Notes under the pieces: generated by a model
What the model was told of the DNA's origin: nothing
Databases searched by the model: none
The model's input: only the letters and a program-made list of their open reading frames with translations
Position numbers and translations under genes: made by a program
NCBI GenBank assembly: GCA_937870755.1
Contig: CALMZV010000019.1
Coordinates: forward strand, 24,968-88,967
DNA from: an uncultured Methylocystaceae bacterium
Lineage (GTDB): Bacteria > Pseudomonadota > Alphaproteobacteria > Rhizobiales > Beijerinckiaceae
Direction of reading: 5' to 3'
Length of the DNA: 64,000 nt
Part shown: one piece after another, positions 17,786 through 26,872 of the stretch
Position numbering within the stretch: the first letter of the stretch is position 1
Layout: each line of letters starts with the position of its first letter

Positions 17786-19267
17786 GTGAGACGGCGTTTC
17801 ACCCGAACTGCGGTAGCGTGCCTGAACCACGTTTTGCACGAGATTCATGAACACCGCGCGCGCCTGCGCGATCTTTTCGCACAGGATCGCGCCATGGCGG
17901 TGGTGTTCGTTGCGCTGGTCGCCGGTGTCGCGCTTGCGCCGTTGTGGCTCGGCGGCGCGCGACCGATCGCATGGGGCGCGAGCGGACTGTTCTTCGCGGC
18001 GCTCGTGCTGGCGTTCGAAACGCTCCTCGTCGCGCGCGGCCAGCATCATCCGTTCGCGCTTGCGCGCATCGCAGCCCCCGCGCTTCTGTTCTCGGCCACG
18101 GTCGTCTGGATCGGCGTCCAGATGTCGACGCGCGTTCCCCCCGCGCTCGCACATCCTGCATGGGCGATGGCCGCACTGGAGCTGGGCCGCCCGCTCGAGG
18201 CCAGCATTTCCGTTAACCGCGGAGCGACCGCGCTGGCGCTCGTGCGGTTGCTGACGGACGCGAGCGTGTTCTGGCTCGCGCTCCAGCTCTGCCGCGCGCC
18301 GGCGCGCGCGCTGGTTTTTCTCAAGGCGTTCACATTGATCGTCGCCGCCTACGCCGCGCTCGGACTTGCGCTCGCCGCATTCGCCTCCGCGCGCATTCCG
18401 TTGCCGGACGCGCCCGACAGCAGCGGCTTCGTGCGCGCCACCTTCGTCAATCGCAACCACTTCGCCACCTTCGCAGGCCTGGGCCTTGCGACCGGGTTCG
18501 CGCTGTTGCTGCGCCAGTGGCGGCGCGCGGGGGCGGGCGCGCCGGCGCCGGGCGCCTGGCGCGCCGTGCAGGCGCTGGAGGCGACGGCGCGGCGCGGCTG
18601 GGTCGTTCTTGGCTGTTGCCTCGTCACGCTCGCGGCGCTGCTGGGGACGGCCTCGCGCGGCGGCGTTCTTGCGGCTGGCCTGGGGCTGCTCGCGGTTCTG
18701 GTTCTGTCGGCGCGGGGCCATCGCCGGCGGCCGCGCCAGCAGGTGGAGATCATCCTCGCCGCCGCGCTGCTCCTTGCGATCGCCTTCATCGCGTTTGGCG
18801 ATCCGGCGCTGGAGCGGCTCGCCGCCTCGGGCATGACCGACGCCAACCGCGGCGCGGTCTACGCCATCGTTGTGCGCGCCATATGCGACGCGCCGCTGAC
18901 GGGGTTCGGCTACGGGGCGTTCGCCGATATTTTCCCGCTCTATCGCGACGCCTCCATCAGCCCGGTCGGCGTTTGGGACAAGGCGCACAACGTTTATCTC
19001 GAAGTCTGGGCCGGGCTGGGCCTGCCGGCGGGAACCGCGCTGATGGGCGCCGTCGCGCTCGCTGCGATCCAATGCGCGGCGGGCGCCCTGCGCCGCCACC
19101 GCGACGCGACCCCCGCCATCGTCGGCGTGGCGGCGTCGCTCGTCGTCGGGCTTCATGCTTTGGTCGATTTCAGCGTACAGATTCAGGGCGTGAGCGTGGC
19201 GTTCATGGCGCTTCTGGGCGCCGGCGTCGCGGGTTCTGAAAGTTCGCGTCAACCCGTTGCGGACTGA
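17786..19267 (+). CDS. O-antigen ligase / Wzy_C-family membrane protein
   Basis: 493 residues from a GTG; an ATG at 17894 (MAVVFVALVAG) is a possible later start. About ten membrane helices. The large periplasmic-loop signature FVRATFVNRNHFATFAGL and the later DKAHNVYLEVWAGLGLP are typical of the Wzy_C superfamily, which contains O-antigen ligases and some polymerases. It may polymerise repeat units or transfer the finished chain. A second polymerase-like protein is encoded at 37228, so the two may divide polymerase and ligase functions. Located in the inner membrane. Confidence 0.8.
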   Translation: MRRRFTRTAVACLNHVLHEIHEHRARLRDLFAQDRAMAVVFVALVAGVALAPLWLGGARPIAWGASGLFFAALVLAFETLLVARGQHHPFALARIAAPALLFSATVVWIGVQMSTRVPPALAHPAWAMAALELGRPLEASISVNRGATALALVRLLTDASVFWLALQLCRAPARALVFLKAFTLIVAAYAALGLALAAFASARIPLPDAPDSSGFVRATFVNRNHFATFAGLGLATGFALLLRQWRRAGAGAPAPGAWRAVQALEATARRGWVVLGCCLVTLAALLGTASRGGVLAAGLGLLAVLVLSARGHRRRPRQQVEIILAAALLLAIAFIAFGDPALERLAASGMTDANRGAVYAIVVRAICDAPLTGFGYGAFADIFPLYRDASISPVGVWDKAHNVYLEVWAGLGLPAGTALMGAVALAAIQCAAGALRRHRDATPAIVGVAASLVVGLHALVDFSVQIQGVSVAFMALLGAGVAGSESSRQPVAD

Positions 19268-19300
19268 GCAGGTCCTCGAACTCGAGAAGAAGCGCGCCGG

Positions 19301-21547
19301 ATGCTCAAGCGTTTGACCTCACCTTCCGCGCTCGAAGCGCCATCGCAGGTCGATGGCGGATTCGACATGCGCGAGGCGATCCATTTCGTCTGGCGCCAGT
19401 GGCGCTTCATCGCGGCGATCACGGCGATCGCGCTGCTGCTGGGAGCGATCCATGTCGCCCGCCAGACTTCGCTCTACACGGCCTCCGCGCAACTGCTGCT
19501 CGATCCGGTGAAGGAAAAGGCGGGCGGCCCGGATTCGATCTATCTCGACACGCTGCCCGACCAGTCGCATGTCGACAACCAGATGGCCATCATCCGATCG
19601 ACCGCGCTGCTGCGCCGCGTGGTGGAAAAGGAGCGGCTGCTGGACGATCCCGAATTCGGCGGCGCGCGCGCGCCCGCGAGCGGCGGACTGATGGCGACGC
19701 TGCGCGGCCTGTTCGGCAAATCGCCGGACGCTCCGCCCGCCGACGCGCGCGACAGCGTCAGAACCGGCGAACTGACGCCGGAACTCGCGCGCGCGGTCGA
19801 AAGCCTGAAGGGATCGACGCAGGCGGCCCGCTCCGGACAGGCCTCGGTCATCAACGTGTCCTTCACCTCCGCCGATCCCGCCAAAGCCGCGCGGCTGGCC
19901 AACGCCATCGTCGACGCCTACGTGGTCGACAAGCTCGACGCGCGGTTCGAGGCCGCAAAACGCGCGTCGGCATGGCTGAGCGACCGGCTGGTGGAATTGC
20001 GGCAGCAGCTGCGCGAATCCGAAGAGGCCGTGGCGAAGTTCCGGGCGGACAACAATCTGGCGCAGAGTTCGCCGAGCGCCACGCTCTCGCAGGAGCAGCT
20101 CGGGCAGATGAACGCGCGCCTGGTCGCCGCCCGCGCCGAAACGGCGGAGAAGAAGGCGCGACTCGATCTCCTGCAGAAAATGGAGAACGACGGCGCCAGC
20201 CTTGCCGCGTTGCCGGAAGCCGTCGCCTCCAGCGCCATCGCCGAGTTGCGCCGCCAGGAGAACGATCTCACGCGCCAGGAGGCCGACCTTCTCGCGCGCT
20301 ACAGCGAGCGCCATCCGTCCGTCGTCAACGTGCGCGCGCAGATCGCCGACATCCGCCGCGCGGTCGGCGCCGAGGTGCGCCGCCTGAGCGTCAACATCAA
20401 GAACGAATACGAACTGGCCAGGGCGCGACAGGCCGCCGTCGAGAAGACGCTGCGCGATGTGACCGGCCAGACCGACATCGACAACGCCAAGGCGATCACG
20501 CTGCGCGAACTGGAGCGTAACGTCGCCGTCAACAAGAACCTGTTCGAGGATTTCCTGCAGCGCTCGCGCGTGACGCAGGAACAGGCGTCGTTCCAGGCGC
20601 GCGATGCGCGCGTCATCACGCCGGCGGTGCGGCCGGGAGCGCCTTCCGAGCCGAAGAAGTTCCGCATCATGCTCGGCGCGCTCATCATGGGGCTGCTGGC
20701 CGGCGTGGGCGGCGCTTATGCGATGGAGTTGATGAACGCCGGCTTCTCCACGCCGCGCCAGATCGAGGAAATGCTGGAGTTGCCGTTGCTCGCCTCCATC
20801 TCGCGGATGGAGGCGCGCGATCTGACTGTCGATGGCGTGGTGCTCTCCATGCCCGAATATCCGCTCGCCAAACCATTGTCGCGCTTTTCCGAATCCATTC
20901 GCTCGCTGCGCAGCGCCGTGCAGATGTCCGACGTCGACTTTCCCCCGCGCGTCCTGCAGATCACCTCGACCCTGCCGGGCGAAGGCAAGACGACGATGGC
21001 GCTGACGATCGCGGCCTCCGCCGCCCAATCCGGCCTGAAGACGCTGCTGATGGATTGCGATCTGCGGCGCACGTCCGCCTCGCGCTTTTTCCGGAACGAA
21101 ACGACCGTCGGCCTCGTCGACTATCTTGCGGGCGACATCGAGCTGCAAAAGGCGTTCACCTACGATCAGAAGCGGCGTCTGTGGGTGCTGCCGGCCGGCG
21201 CACACACGCAGAGCCCGCCCGACCTGCTGGCTTCCGACAGATTGAAACAGTTGCTGGTGGCGTTGCGCGAGCAATTCGATCTGATCGTCATCGACACGCC
21301 GCCGATGGGCCCGGTGGCTGATCCCGTCATCGTCTCGCAGCTCGCCGACAAGATCATTTACGTGGTGCGGTGGGCCTCGACCGCGCGCGAGATGGTCGCG
21401 CACTCGATTGCGCGCCTGTCGGGGCGCAAGAAGGTCGCGGGCGTGGTCTTCAACCATGTGGTGGACCGACGCGCGCAGAAATACGGCCGCTACGCATATG
21501 CGTATTATTACGGCGGTCAGTACTACAAGAAGTACTACAACGAATGA
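19301..21547 (+). CDS. Wzc/ExoP-type polysaccharide co-polymerase and tyrosine autokinase
   Basis: 748 residues. N-terminal Wzz domain with a first membrane helix (about 34-52), a coiled-coil periplasmic region (about 190-400) and a second helix (about 448-468). A cytoplasmic BY-kinase domain follows: Walker A LPGEGKTTMAL near 558-568, Walker A' TLLMDCDLRR near 581, Walker B LIVIDTPPMGP near 664. The C-terminus ends in a tyrosine cluster (YAYAYYYGGQYYKKYYNE), the autophosphorylation tail that sets chain length by oligomer cycling. No cognate Wzb phosphatase is in the window. Its stop overlaps the next ATG. Confidence 0.95.
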   Translation: MLKRLTSPSALEAPSQVDGGFDMREAIHFVWRQWRFIAAITAIALLLGAIHVARQTSLYTASAQLLLDPVKEKAGGPDSIYLDTLPDQSHVDNQMAIIRSTALLRRVVEKERLLDDPEFGGARAPASGGLMATLRGLFGKSPDAPPADARDSVRTGELTPELARAVESLKGSTQAARSGQASVINVSFTSADPAKAARLANAIVDAYVVDKLDARFEAAKRASAWLSDRLVELRQQLRESEEAVAKFRADNNLAQSSPSATLSQEQLGQMNARLVAARAETAEKKARLDLLQKMENDGASLAALPEAVASSAIAELRRQENDLTRQEADLLARYSERHPSVVNVRAQIADIRRAVGAEVRRLSVNIKNEYELARARQAAVEKTLRDVTGQTDIDNAKAITLRELERNVAVNKNLFEDFLQRSRVTQEQASFQARDARVITPAVRPGAPSEPKKFRIMLGALIMGLLAGVGGAYAMELMNAGFSTPRQIEEMLELPLLASISRMEARDLTVDGVVLSMPEYPLAKPLSRFSESIRSLRSAVQMSDVDFPPRVLQITSTLPGEGKTTMALTIAASAAQSGLKTLLMDCDLRRTSASRFFRNETTVGLVDYLAGDIELQKAFTYDQKRRLWVLPAGAHTQSPPDLLASDRLKQLLVALREQFDLIVIDTPPMGPVADPVIVSQLADKIIYVVRWASTAREMVAHSIARLSGRKKVAGVVFNHVVDRRAQKYGRYAYAYYYGGQYYKKYYNE

Positions 21548-22173
21548 ACGCCGCACGACACGCGCGACTTTGGACGGCCGCGCTGGTCGCCGCCGCCGCG
21601 CTCTATCTGCTCGCGCAGTCCGCCGGGGTCTTCGCTTACGGAGCCAGCGAACTCCGGGCGGACCCGCGCGCGCATCTGGCGCGCTTCGCCGACGATCCGC
21701 GCGTCGGCGCGCTCGCGCGGCGCAAACTGCTGGCGTCCGAACCCGATGTCTGGCAGGTCGAGAACCAGGTCGCTCTCGCGCCGCTGGCCGGCGACGCCTG
21801 GCTGGCGCTCGCCGCGGCCCGCATGCGCGCCGGCGCGGAATGGGACAAAGTCGCAGGCGGCCTGGCGATGTCCGCGCTGACGGCGCCGAACGAATCGTGG
21901 CTCATGGGCGCGCGCGCCGTGTTCGGCGCGCCGTTGTGGTCGCGCCTGCCGGCGCCCGCGCGCGCCACGCTCGCGCGCGACATCGTGCTCGGATGGGACG
22001 ATATCGAAACGCCGCAGCGGGTGGCGCTGAAGACCGCGCTTGAGTTCGCGCCGCCCCAGACGCGCGCGGGAATGCAGGCCGCCATCCTCGCCGCCGGGCC
22101 GCGCGGGGCGCTGGCGGCCCGCACGCTCGGGCTTGCGGATACGCCCGCCCCGCAACCGAAAGCGAGCCCATGA
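21544..22173 (+). CDS. Hypothetical membrane-anchored protein
   Basis: 209 residues, family not recognised. One N-terminal membrane helix (about 9-30) and an Ala/Arg-rich, probably periplasmic helical domain. Motifs of note are LASEPDVWQVENQVALAPLAGDAWLALAA and GWDDIETPQRVALKTA; the first looks TPR-like. It overlaps the Wzc-type kinase by four bases and the following FkbM methyltransferase by four bases, so it belongs to the export and assembly block. Confidence 0.55.
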   Translation: MNAARHARLWTAALVAAAALYLLAQSAGVFAYGASELRADPRAHLARFADDPRVGALARRKLLASEPDVWQVENQVALAPLAGDAWLALAAARMRAGAEWDKVAGGLAMSALTAPNESWLMGARAVFGAPLWSRLPAPARATLARDIVLGWDDIETPQRVALKTALEFAPPQTRAGMQAAILAAGPRGALAARTLGLADTPAPQPKASP

Positions 22174-23102
22174 CCGCGCGCACACGTGTTCGGCGTGCGG
22201 CCGGTCTTGGCGCGCGCGTGCTGCGCCTGCCGATGCAGTTGCACAACGTATTTCATCATCCCGCCAATCGCGACGACAGGTTCGGCGCCTTGCGCCGCTG
22301 GTTCGCATGGCAGGTCGGCGCGCGGCTGGTGTCGTATCCGGTCATCGCGCCGTTCGTCGACGACACGCGCCTCGTCGCCACACCCGGCATGAACGGCGTG
22401 ACGGGCAACATCTATTTCGGTCTCGCCGAATACGAGGAGATGGCTTTCGCGCTGCACCTCCTGCGCGCGGACGATCTGTTCGTGGATGTGGGCGCCAACG
22501 CCGGCGCCTATACGGTGCTGGCGGCCGGCGCCGCCGGCGCGCGGGTCGTCGCGTTCGAGCCGGTGGCGGCAAGCGCCGACATGCTCGCGCGCAATGTGCG
22601 ATTGAACGATCTGGACGCCCGTGTCGAATTGCATCGCGCCGGCGTCGGCGCGCAAGGCGGCGTGAGCGCTTTCACTCAGGATTTCGACACGACCAATCGC
22701 GTCGCGCTGCCGGGCGAGCACGGCGCCAGCGCGCCGCTTGTCACGCTCGACGACACGCTCGGCGCGCGCGCCGCCACGCTGATCAAGATCGATGTCGAAG
22801 GTTTCGAAAGCGAAGCGTTGCGCGGCGCGGCGCAGACGCTGGCGAAACCCGAGCTGATCGCGCTGATCGTCGAGATCAACGGCGCCTGCGCGACATATGG
22901 ATTTTCCGCGCGGGACGTCGAAGGCCCGTTGCATGCGGCCGGCTTCCGCCCGTTCGCGTATCGGCCGACCGAACGCCGGCTGGCGCCGCTGGACGCCGCG
23001 CACGCGCGCGACGGCAATGTGATCTTCGTGCGCGATCTGGCGGCCGTCGAATCGCGTTTGCGCGCCGCGCCGCGCCACCGCACCGCCGCTGGCGTCGTGT
23101 GA
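22170..23102 (+). CDS. FkbM-family methyltransferase
   Basis: 310 residues. SAM-binding motif DLFVDVGANAGAYTVLAAG (about 108-126), a following acidic strand ending VVAFEPV, and the FkbM block TLIKIDVEGFESEALRGA. FkbM enzymes are SAM-dependent O-methyltransferases that often methylate sugars in surface polysaccharides. The N-terminal 100 residues include a helical region (MQLHNVFHHPANRDDRFGAL). ATGA overlap with the upstream gene. The likely job is methylation of a sugar in the locus polymer. Confidence 0.85.
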   Translation: MTARTRVRRAAGLGARVLRLPMQLHNVFHHPANRDDRFGALRRWFAWQVGARLVSYPVIAPFVDDTRLVATPGMNGVTGNIYFGLAEYEEMAFALHLLRADDLFVDVGANAGAYTVLAAGAAGARVVAFEPVAASADMLARNVRLNDLDARVELHRAGVGAQGGVSAFTQDFDTTNRVALPGEHGASAPLVTLDDTLGARAATLIKIDVEGFESEALRGAAQTLAKPELIALIVEINGACATYGFSARDVEGPLHAAGFRPFAYRPTERRLAPLDAAHARDGNVIFVRDLAAVESRLRAAPRHRTAAGVV

Positions 23103-23130
23103 ACCGCATGCGCGTCGCAAGGCAGCTCCC

Positions 23131-24951
23131 ATGTGCGGCATAGCGGGCGTTCACGCCTATCACTATGCGGCCAACCCCGTCGACGGGGCCGAGCTTGCGG
23201 CCATGAGCGCGCGCATGGCGGCGCGCGGGCCGGATGGGGCAGGCTGCTGGACCGACGGCGCCGCGCGCATCGGTCTCGCGCACCGGCGGCTCGCCATCAT
23301 CGATCCGTCGGCTGAGGCCGACCAGCCAATGGCGAGCGCGGACGGCCGCCTCGTCGTCGTCTTCAACGGCGAGATTTACAACCACGCCGAACTGCGCGCC
23401 GAACTCATCGCCAAAGGCCATGTGTTCCGCACCCGCTCCGACACGGAGGTGCTGCTTCACCTTTATGCCGAACGTGGCGTCGACATGGTGCATGCGCTGC
23501 GCGGCATGTTCGCCTTCGCCATGTGGGACGCGCGCGAGAACACGCTCACGCTCGCGCGCGATCCCTACGGCATAAAGCCGCTCTATTACAGCGACGACGG
23601 CTGGACGGTGCGGTTCGCGAGCCAGGTGAAGGCGCTGCTGGCGGGCGGCGCGCTGTCGCGCGATCCGGATCCCGCCGGCGCGGTCGGCTTTCTGTTGTTC
23701 GGCAGCGTGCCCGAACCGTTCACCATGTATCGCGCCATACGTGCGGTTCCGGCCGGCGCGGTGGTGCGCGTCGACCGTGCGGGCGCAGGTCCCGCGCGCC
23801 GCTATCACGCCATCGCGCAGGTGTGGCGCGACGGCGCGGCGTCGACCGCGCCGGACGCGGAAGATCGTATTCGCGCGGCGTTGCGCGATTCGGCGCGCGC
23901 GCACCTCGTGTCGGATGTGCCGGTCGGGGCCTTTCTGTCGGCGGGCGTCGATTCGGGCGCGCTGGTCGGTCTCATGCGCGACGCCGGAGCGCGCGACATC
24001 GCGACCGTCACCATCGGCTTCGAGGAGTTCGCCGGCGCGCGCGACGACGAAACCGCAATCGCAAGCGAGGTCGCGCGCCACTACGCGACCGATCATGCCA
24101 CGCGCATCGTCACGCGCGCCGAGTTCGAAACGGACCTGCCGCGCATTCTCGACGCCATGGACCAGCCGACCATCGACGGCGTGAATACATGGTTCGTCGC
24201 CAAAGCCGCGCGCGAACGCGGCCTGAAGGTCGCTGTCTCCGGCGTCGGCGGCGATGAACTGTTCGGCGGCTATCCCTCGTTCCGCACGCTGCCGCGCTGG
24301 GTGCGCGCCTGCGCCGCGCCCGGGCGCGCGCCGCTGCTTGGCCGTGCGCTGCGCAGCGCGCTCGCGCCGTTTGCCGCCGCGCTCGGCCTCCATCCGAAAG
24401 CTGCCGGCATGGTGGAATACGGCGGCGACTATGCCGGCGCCTGGCTGTTGCAGCGCGGCCTGTTCATGCCGTGGGAACTGGAGAAACACCTTGCGCGCGA
24501 CATCGTCGCCGAGGGCCTGCGCCGCCTGAAGCCGCTCGCGCTGATCGATTCCGTCCTGCGCCCGCGGCCCCGAAGCGCCTTCGCCCGCGTCGCGAGCCTG
24601 GAATCCGCGCTCTACCTGCGCAACCAGTTGCTGCGCGACGCCGACTGGGCCGGCATGGCGCACGGTCTCGAAATCCGCACGCCGCTCGTGGACAGCGTTC
24701 TCCTGCACGGCGTCGCCGCCAGCGGCTGGCGTGGCCAGGGCGCCAAGCGCCTGCTCGCGGAGGCGCCCTCGCGACCGCTGCCCGCAGCCGTGCGCGCCCG
24801 CGCCAAGACCGGCTTCGCGACGCCGGTCGGGCAATGGATCGCCGCGCCCGATCTTCCCGCGCGCGGCGGCCCCCGGCGCGGGTGGGCGCGCGGGTGGAGC
24901 AAGCGCATCATTGCGAACGCCGGCGGCGCATGGGCCGCGCAGGTCCGATGA
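23131..24951 (+). CDS. asnB: Asparagine synthetase (glutamine-hydrolysing) family protein
   Basis: 606 residues. Class II glutamine amidotransferase domain with catalytic Cys2 (MCGIAGVHAY), RRLAIID and FNGEIYNHAELRAEL. The synthetase domain has the PP-loop SAGVDSG near 270-276 and GVGGDELFGGYPSF. With Cys2 present it should use glutamine, unlike the related lasso cyclase at 44461. AsnB homologues inside polysaccharide loci may amidate uronic acids or supply asparagine; which applies here cannot be told. Its stop overlaps the start of the next glycosyltransferase (ATGA). Confidence 0.88.
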   Translation: MCGIAGVHAYHYAANPVDGAELAAMSARMAARGPDGAGCWTDGAARIGLAHRRLAIIDPSAEADQPMASADGRLVVVFNGEIYNHAELRAELIAKGHVFRTRSDTEVLLHLYAERGVDMVHALRGMFAFAMWDARENTLTLARDPYGIKPLYYSDDGWTVRFASQVKALLAGGALSRDPDPAGAVGFLLFGSVPEPFTMYRAIRAVPAGAVVRVDRAGAGPARRYHAIAQVWRDGAASTAPDAEDRIRAALRDSARAHLVSDVPVGAFLSAGVDSGALVGLMRDAGARDIATVTIGFEEFAGARDDETAIASEVARHYATDHATRIVTRAEFETDLPRILDAMDQPTIDGVNTWFVAKAARERGLKVAVSGVGGDELFGGYPSFRTLPRWVRACAAPGRAPLLGRALRSALAPFAAALGLHPKAAGMVEYGGDYAGAWLLQRGLFMPWELEKHLARDIVAEGLRRLKPLALIDSVLRPRPRSAFARVASLESALYLRNQLLRDADWAGMAHGLEIRTPLVDSVLLHGVAASGWRGQGAKRLLAEAPSRPLPAAVRARAKTGFATPVGQWIAAPDLPARGGPRRGWARGWSKRIIANAGGAWAAQVR

Positions 24952-26030
24952 GCGACGCCGGCATGAAGGTCCTCGCCCTCCTGACGGACGGGTTCGGCGC
25001 GGCAGGCGGCATCGCGCGCTACAATCAGGATTTCATCACGGCGCTCGCCGTAAGCCCCGCGGTGCGCGCCGTGTCGGCGCTGCCGCGCCATGGGGCGGCG
25101 CAGGCCGAAACGCCCGCGCGCGTCGCGCAGCACGCGCCGGCCGGCCGCGTGGCGTGGAGCGCGCATGCGCTGCGCCTTGCGGCTTCTGAAAGGTTCGACG
25201 TGGTCTTTTGCGGCCATCTTCGTGCAGCCCCGCTCGCGGCCGCCGTCGCCGGTCTCGCGCGCGCGCCCTTGTGGCTGCAGGCGCACGGGGTCGAAGCCTG
25301 GGCGCGGCCCGGCGCGGCGGTCCGTCGCGCGGCCGCGCGCGCCGCGCTCGTCACCTGCGTCTCGCGGCGCACGCGCGAGCGGTTGCTGCGCTGGTGCGAT
25401 ATCGAGCCGGCGCGCGTCTGCGTGCTGCCCAACACGCTCGGCGCGCGGTTTACGCCCGGCCCCGCGTCGCGCGCGGCGCGCGAGCGCCTCGGCCTCGGCG
25501 ACGCCGCCGTCATTCTCACGGTCGGCCGGCTCGATTCGGCCGAGCGCTACAAGGGCCACGACCGCGTGATCGCGGCGTTGCCGCGCATTCTGCGGGACCG
25601 GCCGGACGCGCTCTATGTCGTCGCCGGCGAAGGCGGCGACCGCGCGCGGCTGGAGCGACTGGCCCGCGATGCGAATGTCGCCGGGCGCGTGCGTTTTGTC
25701 GGCCGCGTCGCAGACGACGATCTGCCGGACCTCTATCGTGCGGCCAGGGTGTTCGCCATGCCCAGCGAGGGCGAGGGCTTCGGCATCGTGTTTCTGGAAG
25801 CGGCGGCCTGCGGCGCGGCTGTGGTCGCGGGCGCCGGCGATGGCGCGGCCGACGCGCTCGCCGACGGCGCGTTCGGCGTGCGCGTCGATCCGCACGACCA
25901 GGCGGCGCTGGCGGCGGCGGTGCTCGCGGGCCTGAACGGCGCGGGTCGCGACGGCACGGGCGCCGCGCAACGGTTCGCCTTCTCCCGTTTCGCGCAACAT
26001 GTGGACCACCTTGTCACACACCGAATCTGA
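24948..26030 (+). CDS. Glycosyltransferase family 4
   Basis: 360 residues, GT-B fold. The N-terminal half begins MKVLALLTDGFGAAGGIARYNQDF. The C-terminal half has ILTVGRLDSAERYKGHDRVI and the E-x7-E donor-site region PSEGEGFGIVFLEAAACG. It adds one sugar to a lipid-linked repeat unit at the cytoplasmic membrane; donor and acceptor are unknown. The ATG at 24948 overlaps the asparagine synthetase stop (a second ATG is at 24963). The 3' end overlaps the Wzm-like permease gene by 32 bases. Confidence 0.85.
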   Translation: MSDAGMKVLALLTDGFGAAGGIARYNQDFITALAVSPAVRAVSALPRHGAAQAETPARVAQHAPAGRVAWSAHALRLAASERFDVVFCGHLRAAPLAAAVAGLARAPLWLQAHGVEAWARPGAAVRRAAARAALVTCVSRRTRERLLRWCDIEPARVCVLPNTLGARFTPGPASRAARERLGLGDAAVILTVGRLDSAERYKGHDRVIAALPRILRDRPDALYVVAGEGGDRARLERLARDANVAGRVRFVGRVADDDLPDLYRAARVFAMPSEGEGFGIVFLEAAACGAAVVAGAGDGAADALADGAFGVRVDPHDQAALAAAVLAGLNGAGRDGTGAAQRFAFSRFAQHVDHLVTHRI

Positions 26031-26856
26031 TCGCCCTGCGCGCCCGCCCACCGTCATCGAGCCGCCCGGCGGCTGGCGCGCGCTCGACCTGTCCGATCTA
26101 TGGCGCTACCGCGAACTGTTGTGGGTGCTGACCGAGCGCGACATCAAGGTGCGCTACAAACAGACCGTGCTCGGTTTCGCGTGGGCGATCATCCAGCCGG
26201 TGATGCTGATGGTCGTGTTCTCGATCTTCTTCGGCCGGCTCGCCAATATGCCGTCCGACGGCCTTGCCTATCCGGTGTTCGTCTATGCCGGCCTGCTGCC
26301 GTGGACGTTCTTCGCCAACGCCGTATCGAACGCCTCCTCCTCGCTGGTCGGCTCGGCCAATCTCGTGAGCAAGGTGTATTTCCCGCGCCTCATCATTCCG
26401 CTCTCGTCGGCCGGCGGCGGCATTGTCGATTTCCTGATCGCATTCGTCATTCTGCTGGCGATGATGCTGTTCTACCGTGTCGGCTGGACGGCGAACCTGC
26501 TCGCCGCTCCGCTGCTGGTCGCCGGCGTCGTGTTCATCGCGCTCGGGGTCGGCGCGTTTCTGTCGGCGCTCAATGTCGCCTATCGCGACTTTCGCTATGT
26601 GGTGCCCTTCCTGTTGCAGTTCTGGATGTTCGCCACGCCCGTCGTCTATCCCGCCAGCCTCGTGCCGGAACAATGGCGCTGGGTCATGTTCCTCAATCCC
26701 ATGACCGGGTTCATCGAGGGGTTCCGCTCGGTTTTCCTCGGCCGCCCGTTCGATTGGCCGTCGATCGCCGTGTCCCTGGCGGCGGCGTGCATCGTCTTCG
26801 TCGTCGGCGTCGCCTATTTCGAAAAAGTCGAGCGGCGGTTCGCCGACATCATCTGA
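25999..26856 (+). CDS. wzm: ABC-2 polysaccharide exporter, membrane subunit (Wzm-like)
   Basis: 285 residues with six predicted membrane helices. Typical blocks are LLWVLTERDIKVRYKQTVLG, FAWAIIQPVMLMVVFSIFF and, towards the end, FLNPMTGFIEGFRSVFLGRP. With the following ATPase it forms a Wzm/Wzt exporter that moves completed undecaprenyl-linked polymers, or teichoic-acid-like chains, across the inner membrane. The start lies inside the preceding glycosyltransferase gene. Confidence 0.92.
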   Translation: MWTTLSHTESDRPARPPTVIEPPGGWRALDLSDLWRYRELLWVLTERDIKVRYKQTVLGFAWAIIQPVMLMVVFSIFFGRLANMPSDGLAYPVFVYAGLLPWTFFANAVSNASSSLVGSANLVSKVYFPRLIIPLSSAGGGIVDFLIAFVILLAMMLFYRVGWTANLLAAPLLVAGVVFIALGVGAFLSALNVAYRDFRYVVPFLLQFWMFATPVVYPASLVPEQWRWVMFLNPMTGFIEGFRSVFLGRPFDWPSIAVSLAAACIVFVVGVAYFEKVERRFADII

Positions 26857-26872
26857 GCAGACGCCACGCGCC